The notes under the pieces: generated by a model
Databases searched by the model: none
What the model was told of the DNA's origin: nothing
What the model saw: only the letters and a program-made list of their open reading frames with translations
Translations under genes and position numbers: made by a program
Shown: positions 1 through 7,642 of the stretch, in pieces
Layout: every line of letters begins with the position of its first letter
Position numbering within the stretch: the first letter of the stretch is position 1
Source of the DNA: an uncultured Bacilli bacterium
Lineage (GTDB): Bacteria; Bacillota_I; Bacilli_A; ML615J-28; CAG-313
Assembly: GCA_904501965.1 (NCBI GenBank)
Contig: CAJGCS010000020.1
Coordinates: forward strand, 1 to 11,989
Length of the DNA stretch: 11,989 nt
Reading direction: 5' to 3'

Positions 1-459
1 TATCATCAAGATGCACTTGAATATATTCCTGGTGGTATGGATGTTGTTATTAGCGATATTGCAACACATGACTATGAAAATCCAAATTATACATCAGAAT
101 TATATGAAAAAGGGATTAGATACTTCCCATATCTTGCGATTGAGAAATATTTAGCACTTGATAAAGATCCGCTTTATATATATATAATTGATAATAATTT
201 TTTCACAAAAACAGGAAGCGATATCTTTAAAGATTATTTAAAAGATAAAGCAACAATATTAAGTTTAATTGCTCTTCCAGAAAATTTCTTTATTAATAAA
301 GAAGATGCAAAGTCTATTTTGATTTTATCTAAAAAAGATAGTGAAAAAAATGCGAAAAGCTCTGTCTTTATGCTACCTCAAATAGATAATAAAGACGCAT
401 TTATGAGAACTTTAGATGCAGTTATCGATCATATAAAAAAAGAAAAAGGGACTATTTAA
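1..459 (+). CDS. ytxK: YtxK-family class I SAM-dependent methyltransferase, C-terminal part (5' end outside the window)
   Basis: The reading frame is open from base 1 and ends at TAA 457-459, giving 152 residues; an internal ATG at 37 is not the start because the homology begins before it. The fragment matches the C-terminal half of the YtxK family of N6-adenine-methylase-like proteins. It has the strand leading into motif IV (DVVISD, residues 14-19), the ALPENFF segment (about 92-98) and the KSILIL strand (about 104-109). Typical family members run to about 330 residues, so roughly half is missing. YtxK homologues often sit at the end of competence-pilus (comG/comY) operons next to ackA, so the upstream neighbours may be of that kind; this is inference. 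Oddity: motif IV, usually DLPxGYYP in this family, reads SDIATHDYE here and has lost its proline. The substrate is unknown. Confidence 0.82.
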   Translation, partial: YHQDALEYIPGGMDVVISDIATHDYENPNYTSELYEKGIRYFPYLAIEKYLALDKDPLYIYIIDNNFFTKTGSDIFKDYLKDKATILSLIALPENFFINKEDAKSILILSKKDSEKNAKSSVFMLPQIDNKDAFMRTLDAVIDHIKKEKGTI

Positions 460-477
460 AAAATAGTTTCTTTTTTT
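443..477 (+). terminator. Rho-independent terminator after the ytxK-like gene
   Basis: The arms AAAAAGGGACTATT (443-456) and AATAGTTTCTTTTT (462-475) pair around the loop TAAAA, with two G-T wobbles opposite the GG of the 5' arm. The 3' arm runs into a T tract (471-477). The hairpin includes the last codons and the stop codon of the gene, a compact arrangement. It separates the methyltransferase unit from the surface-protein pair downstream. Confidence 0.8.
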
Positions 478-523
478 AATGGAAAAAAGAAATAGACAAC
501 TAAATATTTATGTGAGTAATATC

Positions 524-531
524 AAAGGAGG
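524..531 (+). promoter_or_regulatory. Ribosome binding site that sets the start of the first surface-protein gene
   Basis: AAAGGAGG is a near-perfect Shine-Dalgarno sequence, four bases before ATG 536. The upstream in-frame ATG at 479 lies just past the terminator T tract, has no such site, and would place 19 polar residues ahead of an otherwise canonical signal peptide. Translation therefore almost certainly starts at 536. Confidence 0.85.
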
Positions 532-535
532 ATAT

Positions 536-2410
536 ATGAAAAAAATATTAATTGTCTTTTTAATAATAGTTTCTTTTTTATTTATTAATAACAAAAGTGT
601 TTTTGCAAGTTCATCAGATAACATTAATAAACCCCTTATTTGCATGGTAGGACAAAACAACAGTAATCTTTTAGAATATGAAGGATATGAAATCATAAGT
701 GGCAAAGTGGATTTTTATAATGTTGGAACATACTACATTACTTATTTAAATACTCTTACAAAGTCAACAGTTACAAAAAGAGTAGATGTAATAAGTGAAA
801 ATGAATTCAATAATGATATTTATTATCGATATAATGTTGATAAATATATTTCAACATCATCAGATGTTATTGATGCTTTGGAATATAAAGATTATACGTA
901 TGTTTTAGAAAGATGTATTGATAAAAATGACATTATTTTAACAAAGCTTGATAAAAACAAAATTATATTTTCAAAAGCAATTAGAACTAACATTGATATC
1001 ACATTAAGAAATTTGGTTATTGATGATACAGGAATATATATTTTAGGAAATGTATATGTTGAAGGATATGGGATTGATATTTATGTAGGGAGTTATGACT
1101 TTGAAGGAAAGTTAGTCTTGGAAAATACATTTGGTGGAATTGGAATAGATAATGCCTATGATATGGTAATTAATGGAGACTATCTATTTGTCTATGGAGA
1201 TACGACTTCAAGTAATGGAATATTTAGTGGTATAAGAAAAAACGAGGATAGCTTTATTCTTAAAATAAATAAGGATTTACTATTTTTAGAAGATAGTTAT
1301 GTAAGTACACTTGCCTATAATAATACAATTAAGTTTGGTGTAATAGTAGATGATACTTTATATATGTTAGAACAGTATGTTGACGTTGATAAAGTATGTT
1401 ATTTTATAAAAGTATTTAATCAGGATTTAAAAATAATATCGAATAAGCCTTTTATAAATGGATATAGTATTTCGTTTAACAAAATGAAAGTAGAAGAAGA
1501 AAGAATCTTCTTGATCGGTTATCAGTATAACTACATGATTGAAAAGTATGCATCAAGAATATATGAAATTGATTTAGAAGGAAATAGTAGTTTATTCTTC
1601 GAACATACAAATTATTCTATAGATAATAAACGAATTATTGATATAAACTTAAATAACACATATTATGAAATACTTTTAACTGATCTAACTACTCTTGAAA
1701 ATGAAATTATAATTAAAGATAAAACAAATAATATTGATTTAGTAGTTAAGTGTAAATCAGGACAACCTCTACACTTTTTAGAAGGTAATACATATATATC
1801 TAAAGATAAAGAAATTGTAAAGTATATATGTATTTTAGATTCTTCAGATGTTTTCATTAATGGCACCTTAATAAAAGAATCGAGTAGTTCTATAATTCAT
1901 AAAGAGGTAAAAACATTTGGAAAATACCGAAACGTATATATATACGAAACAAATGAAGTAACTTATGTAAAGTATAAAGATATATATGTTGAACCTAATT
2001 TGAGTTTTTTTAATAACGGTATATTTGATGTTGGGCTTACGCTAAACTTTAATGGAACTGGATATTTAAACGATGAATTAGTAATAAGTGGTTTTACTAT
2101 AAATAATAGTGGTAAATATACATTCTTATTAGTTGGCGAAAATGATGAAAGAAGAACATATCAGTTTGAAGTGTGTGATATTAGTAGCATAGATTTTGAA
2201 ACAAAGACTGATAATAAGCTATTAAATATTTCTATTAATAAAAAACAAAATGATACTTCTAATAATACCATTGAATTTAATAGTCATGATATAAACCAAG
2301 AAACAAAAACATATATGTATTGGCTATTATTAATACCTGCTATTTTATTAGTTCTTGGAATAATCCTAATAATGGTGAAAAAACATGGTAAGAAAAATAA
2401 TTTACGTTAG
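536..2410 (+). CDS. Secreted, C-terminally membrane-anchored surface protein with Ig-like modules and a propeller-like repeat region
   Basis: The product has 624 residues. Residues 1-24 form a signal peptide (KK, long hydrophobic core, VFA cleavage site, no lipobox). Residues about 45-90 resemble a DUF5011/Ig-like module (VGTYYITY...VTKRVDV). The middle, about 95-430, is beta-rich with propeller-like spacing; its clearest unit, FGGIGIDNAYD...VYGDTTSSNGIFSG...FILKI, resembles the repeated GGxGxDxxY...GDFxG...FIVK units of Firmicute surface proteins. Two further modules follow at about 455-495 and 497-550, the second containing GTGYLNDE (507-514). A transmembrane helix lies at about 594-614, followed by a basic tail KKHGKKNNLR. 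No LPxTG sorting motif is seen, so it is expected to be a type I membrane protein with its ectodomain outside. It overlaps the next gene by 26 nt, and that gene encodes a related protein. No catalytic motif was recognised; binding, adhesion or envelope sensing are possibilities only. Confidence 0.85.
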   Translation: MKKILIVFLIIVSFLFINNKSVFASSSDNINKPLICMVGQNNSNLLEYEGYEIISGKVDFYNVGTYYITYLNTLTKSTVTKRVDVISENEFNNDIYYRYNVDKYISTSSDVIDALEYKDYTYVLERCIDKNDIILTKLDKNKIIFSKAIRTNIDITLRNLVIDDTGIYILGNVYVEGYGIDIYVGSYDFEGKLVLENTFGGIGIDNAYDMVINGDYLFVYGDTTSSNGIFSGIRKNEDSFILKINKDLLFLEDSYVSTLAYNNTIKFGVIVDDTLYMLEQYVDVDKVCYFIKVFNQDLKIISNKPFINGYSISFNKMKVEEERIFLIGYQYNYMIEKYASRIYEIDLEGNSSLFFEHTNYSIDNKRIIDINLNNTYYEILLTDLTTLENEIIIKDKTNNIDLVVKCKSGQPLHFLEGNTYISKDKEIVKYICILDSSDVFINGTLIKESSSSIIHKEVKTFGKYRNVYIYETNEVTYVKYKDIYVEPNLSFFNNGIFDVGLTLNFNGTGYLNDELVISGFTINNSGKYTFLLVGENDERRTYQFEVCDISSIDFETKTDNKLLNISINKKQNDTSNNTIEFNSHDINQETKTYMYWLLLIPAILLVLGIILIMVKKHGKKNNLR

Positions 2411-4517
2411 TACACTAGTATTAATGCTTTTATTCATTTGTTCAAATGAAGTATATGCAAATAATGATGATTCTTCTTATAACTTTAATTTAGAAGAAGA
2501 ATTAGATATACCTAATGAATATACAAATTTAGTTAAAGTATCTAGTAATATATCTATTTTTACAAGCAGTAACACTTTTACACTAGTTATTAATAATAAT
2601 GAACTAATAATTAATGATACTTACATAAATTATATTTTACAAAAAGATATGATATATATAATAACAAGAAATAACTTATATATAATTAATATAAAACTGT
2701 TTAGTTATACAAAATACGAGACTAATATGATCATTGAGGATTTTGTTTATGATGATTATATATATCTTGTTGGAAATAAAAATAATAACCCATGCATTTG
2801 CATATTTGATGAAAGGGGTAATATTTTAAAGGAAAATGTAATTGTAGGAGATGGATTTGCAACCTATAAAAGTATTGAGAAAGTAAATGATCTTTTTTTA
2901 ATAACTTGTTATAAAGATGCATTCTTCAAATGTGATGAATTTTATTGTGTTGGAAATATAGAACAAATGAAAAGTTTAGTATTAACAATTGACAAAGCTT
3001 TAGATATTCAAAGTATATATTATTTTAATGAAGGTTCAATGGTTGAGTCTATTAATTCTGTTTGTATAATGAATAATATTTTAGTAATATTAGAAACAAA
3101 TGCTAAAGATTATTTATATGAATTTGACTTTGACTTAAATTTAGTATCCAAAGAAGATGTAACTAAAAAAGGATATAATGTATTTATAATTAAAAATAAA
3201 CTAAACAGTAAATTATTGCTATATAAAAAAGATAAGTCTTTTTTCTTGAATTTAGATAATAATAAAATATTTGAGCTTAACAAACATCTTGTTTCTTTTT
3301 ATGAATATGAAAAAGGAATTGCTTTTATATATGATAATAAATTAAACATTTTTAGTGAATATCATATAGATAAATTAAATACCCTTTATTTAGATAAAAT
3401 AAATTATGATTATTTAAAAACAAATGATATAATAATTTCTTCCTTCTTTGAAAATGTAGATATATCTATTTTTAAAAGTGAACCATATTTTAGAACACAA
3501 ATGAGTGGTAAATTTAATGTAACTTATGAAATTAAAAATACATTTGGTTCTTCGTATTTTATTAAAAGAGATGTTATCGTAAGAAACTTTGTTAATATAG
3601 TTGATAAAGGTATATATAATACAAATACAAAACTATCTTTTTTTGGTGATGCGTATTTAAATGATGAGTATATAACTAATGGATACAGCTTAAAAGAAGA
3701 AGGTGAATATATTCTTAAACTATATGATGTAAATGGATGTGAGAAGATATACACAATTGAAGTAGTAAGCGATTATTATAAAGATAATGATAATTATGTT
3801 ATAGATACTGACTATGTTTTGAGGAAAAAGGATATGATTAATGTAGAATTTGATTTAACAAGTGATGATGTATTATATTTTATAGTAAATAATGAAAAAT
3901 ACTATGACTTTGTTATTGAAGAGAACCGTGCTATTTTAAATATTAATACAAGTGATAAATGGGGATATGAAAAGTTTGATATTAGTAAAGTAGTAACAAG
4001 TAATAAAGAAATTAGTATAAATAAAGAGTTTACGGTTCTTACTTTAAAAGATAAACCTGAAATTTCATTAAGCAGTAAAAAAGAAAATGATAAATATATT
4101 ATTAGCCTAGACATTAAGGACTTTGATAATGCAATTATAGATATATTTCTAGAATCAAGTAACAAAAAAAATATGTATATGAAAAATAGTGATGGAGTAT
4201 TAGATAATGGCATATTTTATGTCAAGTATGAGCTTGGGGATGGGTGCGTACATTCTGAAGAATTGTTTTTTGTAAAGGGGGATAATGTAAAATATTTTGT
4301 TGAGATAGATGAAAACAATGTAAATATAGTTTTAGAAGACAAATCTAATTTAGAAGAATTAATAATTAATAATGAAAACATCTATTTAAAAGAAAGTGAT
4401 AATATAAATTTAATTATTATAATTGTTTCAATATGCTTAACATTACTTGTTTGTTGTTTCTATCTTGTATATTTTTTAAAAAATAGGTTAAAAAGGAAAA
4501 ATATTAATCGTATATAA
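2385..4517 (+). CDS. Second secreted, C-terminally membrane-anchored surface protein, related to its upstream neighbour
   Basis: The product has 710 residues. ATG 2385 is fixed by an in-frame TGA at 2376-2378 just upstream and by the signal peptide that starts there (MVRK, hydrophobic core, VYA cleavage after residue 25). A modest GGTGA site (2374-2378) lies inside the preceding gene, and the 26-nt overlap suggests translational coupling. The ectodomain is beta-rich and very rich in N, I, K, D and Y. Residues about 370-402 resemble a DUF5011-like strand set (KFNVTYEIKN...IKRDVIV). Residues 405-460 form an Ig-like module with DAYLNDE (422-428), matching GTGYLNDE of the neighbour. A further region, about 465-670, looks like more beta-sandwich and is absent from the neighbour. 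A transmembrane helix at about 676-697 and a basic tail (KNRLKRKNINRI) end the protein. Base composition is extreme: nt 2581-2640 contain only 9 G/C of 60. Function unknown. Confidence 0.85.
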   Translation: MVRKIIYVSTLVLMLLFICSNEVYANNDDSSYNFNLEEELDIPNEYTNLVKVSSNISIFTSSNTFTLVINNNELIINDTYINYILQKDMIYIITRNNLYIINIKLFSYTKYETNMIIEDFVYDDYIYLVGNKNNNPCICIFDERGNILKENVIVGDGFATYKSIEKVNDLFLITCYKDAFFKCDEFYCVGNIEQMKSLVLTIDKALDIQSIYYFNEGSMVESINSVCIMNNILVILETNAKDYLYEFDFDLNLVSKEDVTKKGYNVFIIKNKLNSKLLLYKKDKSFFLNLDNNKIFELNKHLVSFYEYEKGIAFIYDNKLNIFSEYHIDKLNTLYLDKINYDYLKTNDIIISSFFENVDISIFKSEPYFRTQMSGKFNVTYEIKNTFGSSYFIKRDVIVRNFVNIVDKGIYNTNTKLSFFGDAYLNDEYITNGYSLKEEGEYILKLYDVNGCEKIYTIEVVSDYYKDNDNYVIDTDYVLRKKDMINVEFDLTSDDVLYFIVNNEKYYDFVIEENRAILNINTSDKWGYEKFDISKVVTSNKEISINKEFTVLTLKDKPEISLSSKKENDKYIISLDIKDFDNAIIDIFLESSNKKNMYMKNSDGVLDNGIFYVKYELGDGCVHSEELFFVKGDNVKYFVEIDENNVNIVLEDKSNLEELIINNENIYLKESDNINLIIIIVSICLTLLVCCFYLVYFLKNRLKRKNINRI

Positions 4518-4522
4518 AATGT

Positions 4523-4551
4523 TTGAAAATAGTTTAAAAGTATGTTATACT
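4523..4551 (+). promoter_or_regulatory. Sigma-A-type promoter for dnaE-pgcA-pgi
   Basis: TTGAAA (4523-4528) and TATACT (4546-4551) are separated by exactly 17 nt, and TG at 4543-4544 makes an extended -10 (TGTTATACT). Transcription would begin near 4558, leaving a 5' leader of about 45 nt. The -35 begins only five bases after the stop codon of the upstream surface gene, and there is no terminator between them, so read-through from upstream may add to expression. Confidence 0.8.
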
Positions 4552-4590
4552 AAATAATAGGAAAGAATGTATTTTTCAAATTTGATAGAT

Positions 4591-4598
4591 GGAGGTGA
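4591..4598 (+). promoter_or_regulatory. Ribosome binding site that sets the dnaE start
   Basis: GGAGGTGA sits four bases before ATG 4603. An in-frame ATG at 4567 lies only about nine bases after the predicted transcription start and has no binding site, and the extra 12 residues it would add do not resemble DnaE N-termini. ATG 4603 puts the PHP-domain start at residue 6, as in other DnaE proteins. Confidence 0.85.
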
Positions 4599-4602
4599 AT
4601 TT

Positions 4603-7600
4603 ATGAGTAACGTGCCTTATATGCCACTTTATTTTAAAAGTGAGTATTCAATGTTGCATAGTGCTTGTAAACTAGCTCCATCTATTTCTTTAGCTAAAGA
4701 ATATGGATTTAGTTCAATGGCATTAACAGACTTAAATGTAATGCATGGTGCATTAAAGTTCTATAATGAGTGTAATAAAAATAACATTAAACCAGTAATT
4801 GGATTACATATTGATTATGTTTATAATGATAGAGTAAGTTCGTTGTTAGTTTATGCGACAAACGCATTTGGATATAAGAACTTAATGAAGCTATCTAGTA
4901 AGTTAAAAATATCAGGAAAACCACTTGAACTAGAATATTTAACAAACTGTTCAATTGGATTAATAGCAGTAGTTCCAACATTTGAAAATATTATTGGATA
5001 TTTTTTATCTAATAATCAATATAAAGAAGCGTTCTCACACTATTCATTCTTAAAAATGTCTTTTCCAAATATATATTTAGGGGTAACAAAGTTTACAAAA
5101 GAAGCGCGCGATGCTTTTGCAAATATATATAATTTTGCGAAAGAAAAGCAAATTGAGCTAGTTGAAGCATCACCAATAAGTTATTTACATATGGACGATG
5201 TAGATGTATATCAAACACTCTTATCAATATCTAATGGTGGTACTTTAGCAAATCTTTCAAAAAGTGAAGAACAACAATATTTAAGAACATATGAAGAATT
5301 AGAATTATATTATAAAGACTGCCCAGAGGTTTTAGAAAATACTATAAAAATTGCAAACAAGTGTAATGTTACACTTGGATTTGATGGATACTTATTACCT
5401 AAATATGATGATAATATTGATGCATCAACATATTTAAAAGAACTATGTTTAAAAGGGCTTAAAAAACGTCTTATTCAAAATAATATTAAAAACACACTTG
5501 AATATGAAAATCGTTTAATTTATGAACTTGACACAATTAAAGAAATGGGCTTTTGTGATTATTTCTTAATTGTTTGGGACTATGTTAAGTTTGCTAAGAA
5601 AAATGGTATCTTTGTAGGCCCTGGTAGAGGATCGGCCGCAGCTAGTCTTGTTAGTTATTCATTAGGTATAACTGATGTTGATCCACTTCGTTATGGACTT
5701 TTATTTGAAAGATTCTTAAACAAAGAGCGTATTACAATGCCAGATATTGATATAGACTTCCCAGATGACTCAAGAGACTTAGTTATTCAATATGTTGGTA
5801 GAAAATATGGTGAAAATAAAGTTGCACATATATCTACATTTGGTACATTTAAAATAAAACTTGCTATAAGAGATACCTCAAGAGTTCATAAAACAAGTGA
5901 GAATTCACTTAAACAAGTATTAAAAATTATTGATAAGTCAAATTATAGAACACTTTGTGATATAATCGAAAATTCCGATGAGTTACTTAGATTAATGAAT
6001 GATTACGAAGAAATTGATAAACTATTAAATATTGCGAAAAAGCTTGAAGGTTTACCAAGAAATACCTCTACGCATGCTGCAGGTATTATTATTACAACTC
6101 ATGATCTAGTAAATTACACTGCCTTAGATAATGGACTTGATGGCATATATCAAACTCAGTTTGAAGCAGGAGATTTAGAAGCTCTTGGTTTATTAAAAAT
6201 GGACTTCTTAGGCTTAAGAAACTTAACCACAATAGATAAATGCGTTAAGCTTATTCAAAAAGATATTCCTTCATTTGTACTGCCTAAAGAATACAATGAT
6301 CAAGAGGTTTTCAAAATGCTTGCAAGCGGAGATGTTGATGGTGTATTTCAATTAGAATCTGAAGGAATGAAGAAAACTTTAATAAACTTAAAGGTTTCAA
6401 AGTTTGACGATATTAACCATGCTCTTGCTTTATATAGACCTGGGCCAATGGATAGTATTCCAACATTTATCAAACGTAAGTTTGGCTTAGAAAAAGTTGA
6501 ATATTATCATCCTGATTTAGAAAATATCTTAAAAGAAACATATGGTATGATTGTATATCAAGATCAAATTATGTTAATTGCAAATAAATTTGCAAAATAT
6601 AGTTTGGGCGAGGCTGATGTATTAAGAAGAGCTGTAAGTAAAAAGAAAAAAGATGTCTTAGAAAAAGAAAGAATTAGATTTGTTGAATCTTCTGTAAAAG
6701 CAGGATATGATAAAGAAGTAGCAAATAATGTTTATGATTACATTGTTAAATTTGCAGATTATGGGTTTAACAAAGCCCACTCTGTTGCTTATGCACAAGT
6801 TGCTTATTTAACAGCATATTTGAAGAAACATTATTTTAGATATTATTTATCAGTTTTAATGAATGGTGTAATTGGTAGTGAAACTGATATTGTAAAATAC
6901 TATCAAGCTGCTAGAAGAAAACAAATAGATGTTATAGGGCCTAATATTAATATTAGTTTAGACGAATTTAGTGTATATGAAAATAAAATTGTATTCCCAC
7001 TAGCAGTTATCAAAGGTCTTGGATCTATTAAAACTGCAAGTATTCTCGAAGAGCGCAGTAAAAAAGAATTTAGTGATTATGAAGATTTTGTTTTAAGAAC
7101 AAAATCGTTTATTCCATATGCTCTTTTAGAAAATATTATATATAGTGGTGCTTTAGATATATTCGGTATATCTAAAAAAGCTATGATTGATAATTATCAA
7201 ACAATTATTGACAAAGAACAATTTAGTTTTGTTAAAACCCTTAACATTGAATTTACTGATGATGAATTTACATATGGTGAATTAATTAGTAAAGAAAAAG
7301 AAGTAATTGGAATTAATTTAAAATATAATTTCTTCCATCAATATCAAAACGTATATGTTCAAAAACGATTATTTAAGATTGCTGACTTAAAAGAAGGAAT
7401 GTATATAAGAACTCTTGGCATGATTAAATATATTAGAAAAATACAAACTAAAAAAGGTGAATCAATGGCCTTTATAAGCATTGAAGATGAAAATAGTAAA
7501 ATTGAAGGCACTCTATTTCCTAAAACATATGAATCTTTACCTAACCTTATTGTAGGAGAAGTTATAATTGTTGGCGGTAGAGTTCAAAAAAGAGAAGGAC

Positions 7601-7635
7601 TTCAAATTATTGTCGATAGTATCGAGAAAGTGTAG
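4603..7635 (+). CDS. dnaE: DNA polymerase III subunit alpha, DnaE type
   Basis: C-family replicative DNA polymerase, 1010 residues, somewhat shorter than Bacillus DnaE (about 1,115). Domain order: degenerate PHP domain (about 6-235); palm with GPGRGSAAAS (339-348) and PDIDIDFPDD (380-389), where D381 and D383 match the catalytic aspartates D401/D403 of E. coli; third catalytic aspartate D534 in KMDFLGLR; fingers motifs STHAAG (489-494), YRPGPMD (611-617), YQDQIM (652-657) and FNKAHS (722-727); helix-hairpin-helix region (about 800-880, with KGLGS); C-terminal OB fold (about 927-1010). The polymerase residues are intact. The PHP metal ligands are not: the HxxxH of Bacillus DnaE is P8/K12 here, the next histidine is N45, and the NDVHY histidine is S193. 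Proofreading is therefore not expected from this protein. In Firmicutes DnaE extends primers before PolC takes over; here a PolC elsewhere in the genome is assumed, not seen. Confidence 0.97.
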   Translation: MSNVPYMPLYFKSEYSMLHSACKLAPSISLAKEYGFSSMALTDLNVMHGALKFYNECNKNNIKPVIGLHIDYVYNDRVSSLLVYATNAFGYKNLMKLSSKLKISGKPLELEYLTNCSIGLIAVVPTFENIIGYFLSNNQYKEAFSHYSFLKMSFPNIYLGVTKFTKEARDAFANIYNFAKEKQIELVEASPISYLHMDDVDVYQTLLSISNGGTLANLSKSEEQQYLRTYEELELYYKDCPEVLENTIKIANKCNVTLGFDGYLLPKYDDNIDASTYLKELCLKGLKKRLIQNNIKNTLEYENRLIYELDTIKEMGFCDYFLIVWDYVKFAKKNGIFVGPGRGSAAASLVSYSLGITDVDPLRYGLLFERFLNKERITMPDIDIDFPDDSRDLVIQYVGRKYGENKVAHISTFGTFKIKLAIRDTSRVHKTSENSLKQVLKIIDKSNYRTLCDIIENSDELLRLMNDYEEIDKLLNIAKKLEGLPRNTSTHAAGIIITTHDLVNYTALDNGLDGIYQTQFEAGDLEALGLLKMDFLGLRNLTTIDKCVKLIQKDIPSFVLPKEYNDQEVFKMLASGDVDGVFQLESEGMKKTLINLKVSKFDDINHALALYRPGPMDSIPTFIKRKFGLEKVEYYHPDLENILKETYGMIVYQDQIMLIANKFAKYSLGEADVLRRAVSKKKKDVLEKERIRFVESSVKAGYDKEVANNVYDYIVKFADYGFNKAHSVAYAQVAYLTAYLKKHYFRYYLSVLMNGVIGSETDIVKYYQAARRKQIDVIGPNINISLDEFSVYENKIVFPLAVIKGLGSIKTASILEERSKKEFSDYEDFVLRTKSFIPYALLENIIYSGALDIFGISKKAMIDNYQTIIDKEQFSFVKTLNIEFTDDEFTYGELISKEKEVIGINLKYNFFHQYQNVYVQKRLFKIADLKEGMYIRTLGMIKYIRKIQTKKGESMAFISIEDENSKIEGTLFPKTYESLPNLIVGEVIIVGGRVQKREGLQIIVDSIEKV

Positions 7636-7642
7636 GATAAAA

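Noticed and set aside
493..522. Possible promoter TAGACA / TAATAT before the first surface gene
   Set aside because: The -10 is poor, and transcription would start inside the ribosome binding site. A promoter is expected after the terminator, but I cannot point to a convincing one.
479..535. Upstream in-frame ATG giving a 19-residue longer first surface protein
   Set aside because: No binding site, abuts the terminator tail, and would bury a canonical signal peptide; AAAGGAGG supports ATG 536.
7568..7642. ATG inside dnaE giving a 25-residue longer phosphoglucomutase
   Set aside because: The extra residues do not match the family, and ATG 7643 has its own AGGA site and gives the usual length.
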